A DNA stretch of 17,344 nucleotides. Origin: Deltaproteobacteria bacterium (GTDB lineage: Bacteria > Desulfobacterota > SM23-61). The notes beneath the pieces are model-generated. The model had not been told where the DNA came from and did not search any database. It worked only from the letters and a program-made list of their open reading frames with translations. The DNA lies in the NCBI GenBank assembly GCA_029857975.1, contig JAOUFX010000008.1, forward strand, positions 1 to 17,344, written 5' to 3'. This document shows, one piece after another, positions 1 to 7,513 of this stretch; position 1 is the first letter of the stretch; each line of letters starts with the position of its first letter. The position numbers were made by a program, and so were the translations under genes.

Positions 1-1
1 T

Positions 2-142
2 ACGCCTCTCTCCTCAGGTTTTGCGCGCCTGGCATCTGGATCTTTTTACTTTGCCATCCCAATTTTGACTTTTTACGAGATCATCAAACTGGTTGGCCAA
101 AAAAAATTAAAAAGATCCAAGAGGAAGATTAGAAATCCCTGA
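2..142 (+). CDS. Possible C-terminal fragment of a membrane protein (5' end outside window)
   Basis: Reading from base 2 gives 46 codons and a TGA stop at 140-142. The translation has an apolar stretch (FYFAIPILTFYEIIKLVG) followed by a strongly basic tail (KKLKRSKRKIR), a pattern typical of a final membrane helix with a positively charged cytoplasmic end. I do not recognise the family. If real, its end overlaps the convergent Ldh2-family gene by 14 bases, tail to tail. Frame 1 is also open to a stop at 130-132, but its translation lacks the helix-plus-basic-tail pattern, so the choice of frame is a judgement from composition only. Confidence 0.4.
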   Translation, partial: TPLSSGFARLASGSFYFAIPILTFYEIIKLVGQKKLKRSKRKIRNP

Positions 143-1205
143 ATAGAGAGGATATTCCCAGCGATTTACCCAGGAGGGTCAATTCTTTTACCGTGTTGGG
201 GGGCAGCGGGATACCCTCCCGCAGGAAGCGGATTTCGGTGCGGTACTCCGGCTCCCCCGGCATGAGAATTTCAGCAGAATTCTTTGCTTTTCCGCTCTCT
301 TTGATACTTTGGATATAGCGGTCCATATTCTGCTTAAATTCTTCCCCCCCCAGAAAACAATCGGGGTCCAGGGCCATAAAGGAATGGCAGGTTCCCTGAA
401 TGCCGCTTTTGTCTTCTTCGTACAGGCTTTTGATATTCCGGGTCCATTTACCCCCGGTTAAAATGGCGGTAAGGATCTCATGAGCCAGAACCATCCCGTA
501 GCCCTTGTGTTCGGCAATCGGGGTTAGAGATCCCCCACCTTCATATCCTTCATATGGATCGTCGGTCGTGAGACCGTTTTTGTCAATAGCCCACCCCAGA
601 GGAATTTTTTCTCCCTTTTTGCGGCAAAGAATCAGTTTCCCGGAAGAGACCACGCTGCAAGAAAGGTCCAAAACCACCGGCGGATATTGCCCCGCGGGAA
701 AGGCATAAGACAGCGGGTTGTTTCCGACGATCCGTTCCCGCCCGCCCCAGGGGGCCATCATCGGGGCGGAATTGGAAACGATATAACCGATAAAATTTTT
801 CTTTAAAGCCATCATGGAAAAAAGCCCGGCCACCCCGAAATGTCCGCTGTCCTTCACCGAGACCCATCCGATGCCGTATTCCTCCGCCTTTTTGATAGCT
901 CTTTCCATACAGCGGTAGGCCACAATGTGTCCCATGGAACCATGAGCTTCCACGAAGGCGGTGGGCCCTTTTTCTTTGACCGCCGTAAGCTGGCATTTTG
1001 CCCGTACGTACCCCTTCTGCAGTCTCTGGATATAGATCGGAAGCCGGGTCACACCGTGGGTTTCAACACCACGGAGATCGGAACGAACCAGAAGGTCCGC
1101 GACAATCTCTGCCTCTTCGGGGTCCACGCCGGCTTTGATATAGGCTTGTTGACAAAAATTCTTTAAATCTTCGAATTGAACTCTTAGGGTTTTATCTTTC
1201 TCCAT
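129..1205 (-). CDS. Ldh2/malate-L-lactate dehydrogenase family NAD(P)-dependent oxidoreductase
   Basis: The 358-residue product matches the Ldh2/MdH family in length and landmarks. These enzymes interconvert 2-oxo acids and 2-hydroxy acids (malate, L-lactate, sulfolactate, ureidoglycolate), or reduce cyclic imines, using NAD(P). Visible motifs are DLRGVETHGVTRLP with His50, GHFGVAG around His122, APWGG at 151-155, GNNPLSYAFP at 161-170, and HKGYGM at 233-238 near the substrate and nucleotide pocket. The usual ATS..ARGK segment reads SCSVVSSGK here, a modest deviation. No signal peptide or membrane segment is seen, so it should be cytoplasmic. The ATG at 1205 has only a weak purine-rich stretch (AAGGGG) upstream. 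It lies 81 bp downstream of the MoaD-like gene on the same strand, so the two may be cotranscribed. The substrate cannot be read from sequence. Confidence 0.88.
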   Translation of the reverse strand: MEKDKTLRVQFEDLKNFCQQAYIKAGVDPEEAEIVADLLVRSDLRGVETHGVTRLPIYIQRLQKGYVRAKCQLTAVKEKGPTAFVEAHGSMGHIVAYRCMERAIKKAEEYGIGWVSVKDSGHFGVAGLFSMMALKKNFIGYIVSNSAPMMAPWGGRERIVGNNPLSYAFPAGQYPPVVLDLSCSVVSSGKLILCRKKGEKIPLGWAIDKNGLTTDDPYEGYEGGGSLTPIAEHKGYGMVLAHEILTAILTGGKWTRNIKSLYEEDKSGIQGTCHSFMALDPDCFLGGEEFKQNMDRYIQSIKESGKAKNSAEILMPGEPEYRTEIRFLREGIPLPPNTVKELTLLGKSLGISSLFRDF

Positions 1206-1248
1206 AGCCCGCCCCTTCAGATTTTGTTCTTTGTTTTGGTTTTTTTCC

Positions 1249-1282
1249 TGACACCGAAACTCACACCGACACTGGCACTGAC
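1249..1282. repeat. Degenerate GACACCGA/GGCACTGA short-word array
   Basis: The spacer between the MoaD-like and Ldh2-family genes contains TGACACCGA and TCACACCGA followed by CACTGGCACTGAC. It is a run of related 6-9-nt words with a roughly 6- or 12-nt period. It is non-coding and has no clear hairpin. It resembles the other short-word spacers in this window in style but not in word. Confidence 0.5.
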
Positions 1283-1286
1283 TTTA

Positions 1287-1520
1287 TCATCCCCCGGCTG
1301 CGGGTGCGAAAATAAATACCTCATCGCCATCTGCCAGCCGGGTAGAAGGGTTGGCCTGGTGCCCGTTTACTAAGATCATTTTTTCAACCTCAGGTGCAAT
1401 TTTTATTTTATCACAAAGTAGGCCTACGGTCGCATCCGGGTCAAGCTCCAGTTTGAAATTCTCTTTTTCCACCGGGGAATACTTGGCCAAATAGCCAAAG
1501 AGCTGGACGTCGATGATCAT
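1287..1520 (-). CDS. MoaD/ThiS-family ubiquitin-like sulfur carrier protein
   Basis: This 77-residue protein begins MIIDVQLFGYLAKYSP, carries the beta-grasp signature VNGHQA....L.DGDEVFIFAPAAGG, and ends in the diagnostic Gly-Gly. In MoaD and ThiS that C-terminal glycine is adenylated by an E1-like enzyme and thiocarboxylated to deliver sulfur to molybdopterin, thiazole or other acceptors. No E1 (MoeB/ThiF), MoaE, ThiG or tungsten aldehyde oxidoreductase gene is visible, so the pathway cannot be assigned. Orphan MoaD-like proteins beside oxidoreductases are common in anaerobes. No good Shine-Dalgarno precedes the ATG. It is upstream of the Ldh2-family gene on the same strand. Family assignment is firm; role is unknown. 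Confidence 0.85.
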   Translation of the reverse strand: MIIDVQLFGYLAKYSPVEKENFKLELDPDATVGLLCDKIKIAPEVEKMILVNGHQANPSTRLADGDEVFIFAPAAGG

Positions 1521-1552
1521 AGGCTAAGCCATGGTCGGATAAATTTAATAGG

Positions 1553-1582
1553 ACGCAGATTTACGCGGATAACCGCAGATAA
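1553..1582. repeat. Three tandem 10-mers of the ACGCAGATTT type
   Basis: Three consecutive 10-nt units can be aligned: ACGCAGATTT, ACGCGGATAA and CCGCAGATAA. The block lies just upstream of the MoaD-like start on the opposite strand. It is non-coding. A weak complement (ATCTG) follows about 30 nt later. Confidence 0.65.
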
Positions 1583-1661
1583 TTATTTTCTTTTTAATTT
1601 ATCCTGATAATCTGTACTACTAATCTTCAGACTCTTTAAATTTTGTTAAGAAAAAAGAATG

Positions 1662-1750
1662 AATCTCACAGAGATCGCAGGGAACGCAGAGAAAGAATTT
1701 AGAAATTTATTTTAAAAGATTTAATGACTCTCTGCGGGCTCTGCGAGATT
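1662..1750. repeat. Nested inverted repeat of CAGAG words
   Basis: AATCTCACAGAG (1662-1673) pairs with CTCTGCGAGATT (1739-1750) at 11 of 12 positions. Inside it CGCAGAGA (1685-1692) pairs perfectly with TCTCTGCG (1729-1736), leaving an AT-rich loop of 36 nt. It is a long hairpin-forming element of the same style as the one at 7259-7452. Confidence 0.7.
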
Positions 1751-2065
1751 TATATTTTTTGGTTGCGGCTCTGGCGCGCTGTGTACATCCGTGTCCAAAA
1801 AGGAATTTTCTATACATTCGAGATAAGGTGGAAAAAATTTCGAAAAAACATGAATTTCTTTTCCACTTCTGCTAGGATCATCAGAAATAATTCTTGTCTA
1901 AATCTAATAATATTGATGCCTTAGCGCGATATATAAAATTGGCTTATTTTTTGCTCAACTAAATAAATTTGGAAAACCCCCCTAAGAACCGGCCTACAAG
2001 GGAGGGAATGATAGCTGTATCCATGTAGCTTGAAGAGTCAAAGCTTTAATTGTCGAGGTTCGAAA

Positions 2066-2218
2066 ATGGGCAAAGAGGAGCTGATTGAATTGATCAAGAG
2101 ACTTCTAAAAACGGATATTGATTTGAAATTCCTTTTAAAGCTGGACCAGGCAGAGCTGGAAATACTATTGGTCCAGATAAGACACAGGATTGGTCAAGAC
2201 GAAAATAAATCTATTTAA
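2066..2218 (+). CDS. Small hypothetical protein (50 residues)
   Basis: ATG at 2066 is preceded by GAGG at 2054-2057 with a reasonable spacing, which favours it over the upstream in-frame ATG at 2030. The product is highly charged and lacks Cys, Trp and any membrane segment. The residue pattern (EELIELIKRLLK, DLKFLLKLDQAELEILLVQIRHRI) predicts two amphipathic helices, and it resembles small helical regulators or toxin/antitoxin-type proteins only in general composition. I do not recognise the family. It is convergent with the CoA-transferase gene and is not in an obvious operon. Confidence 0.55.
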   Translation: MGKEELIELIKRLLKTDIDLKFLLKLDQAELEILLVQIRHRIGQDENKSI

Positions 2219-2319
2219 TCCAGATACCCGAAAAGGGACCCTGAAATTGGGATAATTTTTTAGAAAATTTTTAGCGAATTTAACCTATCAGCCTGTTTGC
2301 GCGTTGACAATTGTTAAGC

Positions 2320-3543
2320 TCAGATCACTCCTTGTTCCTGTAGAGCCGTTATCTCTTCTTCCGCATAACCCAAGAGGCGAGTCAATATTTCGTGATTGTG
2401 CTCTCCCAACATCGGTGGTGGGTTCTGAATGCCGATGGCGCTCTCGGAGAAGGTCGCCGGCGGCCCTACCACTTTCACTTTTCCGTAATGAAGATGTTCC
2501 ACCTCTCGCACCAGCCCGAGGTGTAGCACTTGCGGGTCGCTGAAGACCCGGTCGAAGGTGTTGATCGGCCCGCAGGGAATCCCGGCTTGATCGAATAAAG
2601 GGATCCATTCATCCACCGTTTTCTCAGCAATCTTCCGGTCGATGATTTCGTTGAGCGCCTGCCGGTTCTCGATGCGCTTGGAATTATGCGCAAACCGGGG
2701 ATCATCGCTTAATTCATCCGTTCCCAGAAGACGGCAAAAAGATTTCCACATTCGCTCATTGATTACCCCGAAGATCAGGTATTCGTCTTTGGCCCGATGC
2801 GCTTCATAAGGCGTAATGTTGGGATGGGCACTACCCCATCGCCGCGGAACGATTCCGCCGATTAAATAATTTGAGCCGATATTAATCAAGGTGGCCACTT
2901 GCATAGCCAAAAGGTTGATCGAAATCCTCTGCCCCTTTCCGGTCTGTTCCCGGAGATATAAGGCCGAAGCAATGGCGCCAAAAGAATAAAGGCCGGTGAG
3001 AACATCAATTAAGGGTACTCCAATTTTTACCGGTTCTCCCTCCGGCTCTCCGGTAATGGACATCAACCCCCCGATGGCCGAGACAATGACATCCACACCC
3101 GGTTTGTCCCGGTAGGGGCCGTCCGTCCCATACCCGGTCATATCGCAGTAAACCAGCCTGGGATTGATTTTTTGTAAGTCTTCGTAGCCGATTCCCAGTT
3201 CATCCATGGTTCCAGGCCGGAAATTCTCCACGACCACATCCGCCTGTTTTACCAGGTCCTTAAAAATCTCCAGGGCCTGAGGGCGCTTAAAATTTAAAGT
3301 CAGGCTTTTTTTGTTGCGATTAATGGAAACGAAGTAGGCGCTCACGCTCTCTCCCACCCAGGGAGGGCCCCAGGCCCTGCTCTCATCGCCAATTTTGGGC
3401 TGTTCCACCTTAATGATTTCTGCGCCCAGATCACCCATAATCATCGAGCAGTATGGGCCGGCAATGATTCTGGTCAGGTCGATGACCCGAATTCCCTTAA
3501 GGGGAGGCTGTCCTCGAGGAATCCCTCCATCTTTTACTTCCAT
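2320..3543 (-). CDS. CaiB/BaiF family (class III) CoA-transferase
   Basis: The 407-residue protein is a full-length family III CoA-transferase. These enzymes move CoA between acyl groups (formyl/oxalate, carnitine, benzylsuccinate, bile acids, dicarboxylates) through an aspartyl-CoA mixed anhydride. Landmarks are IRVIDLTRIIAGPYCSMIMG (18-37), DLGAEIIKVEQP, the RNKKSLTLNFK segment near 76-86, VVENFRPGTM (104-113), and the catalytic Asp151 in KPGVDVIVSAIGGLM. The C-terminal AGIPCGPINTFDRVFSDPQV segment is also typical. No signal peptide is present. The ATG at 3543 follows an AAGGAAGGTG ribosome site and a possible promoter lies farther upstream. It stands alone, divergent from the aldolase. The substrate is not deducible, but it fits the carboxylate-CoA theme of the acyl-CoA synthetase at the right edge. 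Confidence 0.92.
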   Translation of the reverse strand: MEVKDGGIPRGQPPLKGIRVIDLTRIIAGPYCSMIMGDLGAEIIKVEQPKIGDESRAWGPPWVGESVSAYFVSINRNKKSLTLNFKRPQALEIFKDLVKQADVVVENFRPGTMDELGIGYEDLQKINPRLVYCDMTGYGTDGPYRDKPGVDVIVSAIGGLMSITGEPEGEPVKIGVPLIDVLTGLYSFGAIASALYLREQTGKGQRISINLLAMQVATLINIGSNYLIGGIVPRRWGSAHPNITPYEAHRAKDEYLIFGVINERMWKSFCRLLGTDELSDDPRFAHNSKRIENRQALNEIIDRKIAEKTVDEWIPLFDQAGIPCGPINTFDRVFSDPQVLHLGLVREVEHLHYGKVKVVGPPATFSESAIGIQNPPPMLGEHNHEILTRLLGYAEEEITALQEQGVI

Positions 3544-3585
3544 TAACTCACCTTCCTTCGCCGGATAAACTCACCGCTAATTGAT

Positions 3586-3614
3586 CTGATAGCACATTTC
3601 TAATTGCCGATCAA
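3586..3614 (-). promoter_or_regulatory. Possible sigma70-type promoter for the CoA-transferase
   Basis: On the minus strand TTGATC (3614-3609) and TATCAG (3591-3586) are separated by exactly 17 nt. The -10 end is 42 nt upstream of the ATG at 3543. Each hexamer matches consensus at four of six positions, so it is only moderately convincing. Confidence 0.33.
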
Positions 3615-3682
3615 ATAAAAAGGTCTCCTTGGCGCTTCCACTCCTATTCTACACCCGATGCCCTCCCCCCCAACCCTCTTTT

Positions 3683-3711
3683 TTGACTTTTTCCTTAGAT
3701 TGCCCTATACT
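3683..3711 (+). promoter_or_regulatory. Strong sigma70-type promoter for the aldolase-FBPase pair
   Basis: TTGACT (3683-3688) and TATACT (3706-3711) are separated by 17 nt. Both hexamers match consensus at five of six positions. Initiation near 3718 gives a leader of about 37 nt. The promoter lies inside a possible N-terminal extension of the aldolase frame, which argues that the extension is not translated and that the start is 3755. Confidence 0.65.
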
Positions 3712-3754
3712 GCAAAAAACTGGTTTAACCATTCCAGCATTGCGGAGGACCTCC

Positions 3755-4780
3755 ATGCCACTCATGACTACCAAACCGATGTTTGACCTGGCCTATGCCG
3801 GCGGCTTTGCCATCGGCGCGTTTAACGTCAACAACATGGAAATCACCCAGGGCATAATCGAAGCCTGCGCGGCGGAGAAGAGTCCCCTTATCCTGCAGAT
3901 CTCCAAAGGCGCCCGCAAATATGCCAATATGCGCTATCTCAAGCATATCATCGACGCCGCGGTCGAAGATCACCCCGACCTGCCTATTGCCATTCACCTG
4001 GACCACGGCGACTCATTGAAACTGGCGGATACCTGCCTCAACGACGGCTTCACCAGCGTGATGATCGATGGCTCCCAACTGCCCTATGAGGAAAACGTGA
4101 AGCTCACCGCAGAGGTTGTGAAAGTGGCCCACCCGGCCGGCGTCGTGGTGGAAGCTGAACTCGGCATGTTAGGTGGAATCGAGGAGCATGTGGTCGGCCT
4201 CCAAGCCGAAGAATATGAAAAAAATATTGAGAAATTTCTCACCGACCCCCAACAAGCCGTCGATTTCTGGAAACGCACCGGCGTGGATAGTCTGGCCATT
4301 GCCATCGGAACGAGCCATGGGGCTTATAAATTCAAGGTTGAGGCCAAATTGGCCATGGGGCGCATCGAGGAGATCATGAAGACCTGCCCCGGCCTTCCAC
4401 TGGTCATGCATGGGTCTTCCAGCGTGCCCCGCGAATTCATCGATCTGATTAACAAATATGGGGGAAGCATGCCCAATGCCATGGGCGTACCCGAAGAACA
4501 GATTCATTCTGCCGTATCCAAATACGGCGTGTGTAAAGTAAACATCGATACCGACCTGCGCCTGGCCCTGACAGCCAAAATCCGGGAGGTCTTCGCCACC
4601 AAACCATCTGAATTCGACCCCCGCAATTATCTCGGACCCGGCCGGGAAGCCATCGTGGCCATGGTCCGGCGTAAGCTCCATGTGCTCAACAGCGCAGGGA
4701 AAGCGGAGGCCGTGATCAAGCAGTGGAAGAGGCTTGGCGAACCTCTGCCGATCTTTTATGTTAGGTCTTCCCGGGCCTAA
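3755..4780 (+). CDS. fba: Class II fructose-1,6-bisphosphate aldolase (Calvin-cycle subtype)
   Basis: This cytoplasmic zinc enzyme cleaves or forms fructose 1,6-bisphosphate from dihydroxyacetone phosphate and glyceraldehyde 3-phosphate. The 341-residue product carries GAFNVNNME (21-29), HLDHG (81-85) with catalytic Asp83 and Zn ligand His84, VEAELGMLGG (132-141), GTSHGAYKF with His188, LVMHGSSSVP with His219, and KVNIDTDLR (261-269). The insertion around 236-250 and the C-terminus FDPRNYLGPGREAI resemble the long CbbA-type subfamily. The ATG at 3755 has GGAGG at 3744-3748. An in-frame ATG at 3629 would add 42 Pro- and Leu-rich residues unlike the family and lies upstream of the promoter, so I reject it. 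The FBPase gene follows after 70 bp, which supports a joint gluconeogenic or carbon-fixation role. No Rubisco or phosphoribulokinase gene is in the window. Confidence 0.95.
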   Translation: MPLMTTKPMFDLAYAGGFAIGAFNVNNMEITQGIIEACAAEKSPLILQISKGARKYANMRYLKHIIDAAVEDHPDLPIAIHLDHGDSLKLADTCLNDGFTSVMIDGSQLPYEENVKLTAEVVKVAHPAGVVVEAELGMLGGIEEHVVGLQAEEYEKNIEKFLTDPQQAVDFWKRTGVDSLAIAIGTSHGAYKFKVEAKLAMGRIEEIMKTCPGLPLVMHGSSSVPREFIDLINKYGGSMPNAMGVPEEQIHSAVSKYGVCKVNIDTDLRLALTAKIREVFATKPSEFDPRNYLGPGREAIVAMVRRKLHVLNSAGKAEAVIKQWKRLGEPLPIFYVRSSRA

Positions 4781-4850
4781 AGCAAGGAAGGAATGCATTT
4801 TTTCACTTGTCCAGCATAAGCGTAAAATACATTTCTAACCGAGGTTTTTT

Positions 4851-5861
4851 ATGCCCCCCATTACAGTGATCGAGCATCTCCTGTTGCACCAAAAAGAATC
4901 TCCCATGGCCACAGGACGTTTTACCCGGTTATTGAATGAACTGATTCTGGCGGCCAAAATTATTTCCCGCGAGGTGAACAAAGCCGGATTGGTGGATGTG
5001 CTTGGTTTTACGGGGGAGACGAATGTCCAAGGCGAACAGGTATTCAAGCTGGACGAATTCGCCAACCGGATCATGATCCACCGCTTGGAAAGAGCCGGCG
5101 TTTTATGTGCCATGGGTTCAGAGGAAAATGCCGATTTAATTGAAATTCCATCGGCCTTCCCCGCTGGCGAATATGTCCTGATCTTTGATCCTTTGGATGG
5201 ATCTTCGAACATAGAAAGCAATGTGTCTATCGGCACAATTTTTTCCATCTATCGCCGCAAAAGCCCCGAGGGAAAAAGCGTGACGATGGATGATGTGCTG
5301 CAAAAAGGGGCTGACCAGGTGGCCGCCGGCTATTTCGTCTATGGTTCTTCCACCATGATGGTGTATACAACGGGCCAGGGAGTTCATGGTTTTACTCTGG
5401 ACCCCAGCGTGGGAGAGTTTTTACTCTCCCATCCGGAAATCAAAATTCCGGAAAGGGGCAAAATTTACTCCGTCAATGAGTCCTACTGGAATTACTGGGA
5501 TGCGCCTACACGCCAAGTGGTTTCTTATTTTAAAAGCCCGGACAACGAACGCGGCCAGCCTTATAATTTGCGTTATATCGGCTCCCTGGTAGCGGATTTT
5601 CATCGCAATTTACTGTCGGGCGGTATCTTCATGTATCCGGCCGATAATAGGGATCCGAAAAAACCTCGTGGAAAATTACGCTTGATGTGTGAGGCCGCAC
5701 CATTGGCCATGATTGTGGAAGCGGCCGGAGGAATGGCCACGGATGGAAAGATGCGCATTCTCGACATCGAGCCCCAGGAACTCCACCAACGGGTTCCGCT
5801 CTTTATCGGATCCAAAAAGGATATACAAAAAGTGATGGCATTCTACCAAAAAGGATCGTAA
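4851..5861 (+). CDS. fbp: Class I fructose-1,6-bisphosphatase
   Basis: The 336-residue enzyme hydrolyses fructose 1,6-bisphosphate to fructose 6-phosphate and phosphate in the cytoplasm, the committed gluconeogenic step. Family marks are GSEE (89-92), the metal-binding [11 protein letters not shown] (112-122), [12 protein letters not shown], and the substrate-binding [20 protein letters not shown] region. [20 protein letters not shown], which includes a metal-ligand Glu in the CEAAP segment, completes the fold. Length is normal for bacterial Fbp. GAGG at 4841-4844 sits six bases before the ATG. It lies 70 bp after the aldolase on the same strand with no obvious terminator between, so the two are probably cotranscribed from 3683-3711. 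A perfect palindrome begins two bases after the stop codon. Confidence 0.96.
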   Translation: MPPITVIEHLLLHQKESPMATGRFTRLLNELILAAKIISREVNKAGLVDVLGFTGETNVQGEQVFKLDEFANRIMIHRLERAGVLCAMGSEENADLIEIPSAFPAGEYVLIFDPLDGSSNIESNVSIGTIFSIYRRKSPEGKSVTMDDVLQKGADQVAAGYFVYGSSTMMVYTTGQGVHGFTLDPSVGEFLLSHPEIKIPERGKIYSVNESYWNYWDAPTRQVVSYFKSPDNERGQPYNLRYIGSLVADFHRNLLSGGIFMYPADNRDPKKPRGKLRLMCEAAPLAMIVEAAGGMATDGKMRILDIEPQELHQRVPLFIGSKKDIQKVMAFYQKGS

Positions 5862-5862
5862 A

Positions 5863-5876
5863 GCTTCCATGGAAGC
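5863..5876. repeat. Perfect 14-bp palindrome after fbp
   Basis: GCTTCCATGGAAGC reads identically on both strands and starts two bases after the FBPase stop. There is no T-run after it, so it is not a standard intrinsic terminator. It could be an mRNA 3'-end hairpin (with a very tight loop) or a protein-binding dyad. It may also be chance. Confidence 0.4.
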
Positions 5877-5914
5877 CTGGGCCTTGACAACAATTTACTC
5901 TTTACCCCATTCGG

Positions 5915-5935
5915 CCCCCTGACCCCTTGACCCCT
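5915..5935. repeat. GACCCCT short direct repeats
   Basis: CCCCCT is followed by GACCCCT (5921-5927) and GACCCCT (5929-5935), an 8-nt period. The block occupies the place where the ribosome-binding site of the downstream protease gene would be expected, and that gene has no Shine-Dalgarno. Confidence 0.4.
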
Positions 5936-5943
5936 GTATCCCC

Positions 5944-7227
5944 ATGATTCAGTTTAATTTCCTCCTCTGGGCTTTCTTTTTTATCTTTTTTCTCCGCTCC
6001 GCTACCCAATTGTTCTTAAACCGCCTGAACACCTCCTACCTCCGCAAACATGGCCATGCCGTCCCCGAAATCTTTCAAGACACGGTTGACCGGGAAAAAC
6101 TCAAAAATATTTCCGCGTACTCTGTTGATTCAGCGAACTTCGGCATCCAGGCTTCTTTAGTCAACCAGGGCTTTTTTCTGATTATTTTACTCTCCGGCTT
6201 TTTGCCGTGGCTGGCCGAAACGATTTCCCGATGGGGATGGGGGGCAATGATCAACGGCTTGGCGTTCTTTGGCGCCATTGCCCTACTGATAAACCTTCTG
6301 TACCTCCCTTTCAACCTCTATGAAACTTTTGTAATCGAGGAGCGTTTCGGGTTTAATACCAAGACCCTCAGGCTGTGGTTCATCGACCTTCTAAAAAGCC
6401 TGGTTGTTTCGGCCCTGTTAGGAGGTGTGCTCCTTTACTCCCTCTTGGCTTTAATGGGCAAAGGAGGAGAGAACTGGTGGGTGTGGGCCTGGGTTTTCGT
6501 AGGGTTGGTGGAATTGTTGATCCTTTGGCTCTACCCCGTGCTGATCGCTCCGTGGTTTAATAAATTTGAACCTATCGAGGATAAAGAGCTGGAACGAAGG
6601 ATTTACACCCTGATGGAAAAGGTGGGACTTCGGCCCAAAGGGGTTTTTGGCATGGATGCCAGCAAACGGAGCAAGCATACCAACGCCTACTTTACCGGCA
6701 TCGGGAAGAGCAAGCGGATCGTGCTTTTTGATACGCTCATGGCCTCTCATACTGCCGAGGAAATTCTCGCCGTTCTGGCTCACGAGATCGGGCATTGGAA
6801 GAAGAAACACGTGCTCAAACAGCTCCTTTTGGCGGAAACGTTATCCCTGGCTGGCTTTTTTATTTTGGCGCAATTACTCCCCTGGCCGTTGCTTTATCAT
6901 ACTTTCGGGTTTGCCGAGCCAGTTCCCTACGTCGGACTTTTTTTAATCGGCGCCCTCTTTGGCCCCTTGGGATATTTTGCCCAACCCGTTGGGTCAGCCA
7001 TTTCCAGGAAGTTTGAACAGGAGGCGGATGATTTTGCCTTGGACCTTATGCCGAAGGCCGAACCCATTACCAACGCTCTTAAGAGACTGGCCGTCGATAA
7101 CCTCGCCAATTTATCTCCTCATCCCTTTTACGCCTGGTTCTATTATTCCCACCCTCCTCTGGTCGAACGCATTTCCAGACTGAAAACTTTATCCTCCAAG
7201 CTGACAGGTGTAATAAATGTTTTTTAA
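5944..7227 (+). CDS. M48 family membrane metalloprotease (Ste24/CAAX prenyl protease 1-like)
   Basis: The 427-residue protein is a multi-pass membrane zinc protease of the Ste24/M48A type. Hydrophobic segments lie near 5-17, 60-85, 95-120, 150-170 and 175-200, with two more around 290-345. The catalytic HExxH is AHEIGHWKKKH, with His280, Glu281 and His284. The third ligand lies in the family EQEAD motif and is probably Glu358. LNRLNTSYLRKHGHAVP (residues 27-43) and VIEERFGFNTKTLRLW are classic family segments, and FYYSHPPLVERI near the C-terminus is also typical. Bacterial members are thought to act in membrane-protein quality control or in removing C-terminal peptides. The ATG at 5944 has no Shine-Dalgarno, but the N-terminus aligns with the family start. 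It is on the same strand as fbp, 82 bp downstream, so readthrough is possible. Confidence 0.93.
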   Translation: MIQFNFLLWAFFFIFFLRSATQLFLNRLNTSYLRKHGHAVPEIFQDTVDREKLKNISAYSVDSANFGIQASLVNQGFFLIILLSGFLPWLAETISRWGWGAMINGLAFFGAIALLINLLYLPFNLYETFVIEERFGFNTKTLRLWFIDLLKSLVVSALLGGVLLYSLLALMGKGGENWWVWAWVFVGLVELLILWLYPVLIAPWFNKFEPIEDKELERRIYTLMEKVGLRPKGVFGMDASKRSKHTNAYFTGIGKSKRIVLFDTLMASHTAEEILAVLAHEIGHWKKKHVLKQLLLAETLSLAGFFILAQLLPWPLLYHTFGFAEPVPYVGLFLIGALFGPLGYFAQPVGSAISRKFEQEADDFALDLMPKAEPITNALKRLAVDNLANLSPHPFYAWFYYSHPPLVERISRLKTLSSKLTGVINVF

Positions 7228-7258
7228 AAACCTTATTAAAAACTAAAAAAGGCGATTT

Positions 7259-7452
7259 ACCACAGAGGGCACAGAGGAAAGTCAGGATAAATCAAGGAAA
7301 TTAACTCCTTTTCGTTACTTAACTCTGTGCCCTCGTTAAGTGAAAACAATGAAACATTTTATCTGAGGAATTGATTATATGAGAACCCAGAGAAAAGATT
7401 GAGCTTATTTTGTTTTTTTAACTATGCAATTAATCTCCGTGTTCTCTGTGGT
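7259..7452. repeat. CACAGAG-type nested inverted-repeat element
   Basis: ACCACAGAG (7259-7267) pairs perfectly with CTCTGTGGT (7444-7452). Nested within it, GAGGGCACAGAG (7265-7276) pairs perfectly with CTCTGTGCCCTC (7323-7334). Further partial copies of the same word lie between (for example CCCAGAG near 7386). It is non-coding, about 190 bp, and related in word and layout to the element at 1662-1750. Confidence 0.72.
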
Positions 7453-7484
7453 TTAAAAGAATCGCTTAATTTGGGTAAAAAAAG

Positions 7485-7513
7485 TTGACATCCCCCCGGG
7501 GAATATTAATAAT
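7485..7513 (+). promoter_or_regulatory. Sigma70-type promoter for the ABC importer operon
   Basis: A perfect TTGACA (7485-7490) and AATAAT (7508-7513, five of six consensus) are separated by 17 nt. The spacer contains a G/C block, CCCCCCGGGG, which could be an operator or merely composition. Transcription from about 7520 leaves a leader of about 125 nt before the gene. Confidence 0.6.

Larger units (their letters stand above)
1521..2065. other. 545-bp gene-poor spacer with two short-word repeat blocks
   Basis: The spacer holds a tandem 10-mer array (1553-1582) and a CAGAG-type inverted repeat (1662-1750), described separately. The rest is AT-rich (about 1583-1660 and 1753-1985), with no convincing gene. 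Several stop-free stretches exist, but their translations look random and they start inside the repeat. From about 1990 the sequence is the leader of the small gene at 2066. Confidence 0.6.

Noticed and set aside
1724..1924. 66-codon open frame on the plus strand
   Set aside because: It begins within the CAGAG repeat, has no ribosome-binding site, and its translation has a low-complexity random look.
3629..3754. 42-residue N-terminal extension of the aldolase
   Set aside because: The promoter lies inside it, the residues do not resemble the family, and GGAGG precedes the ATG at 3755.
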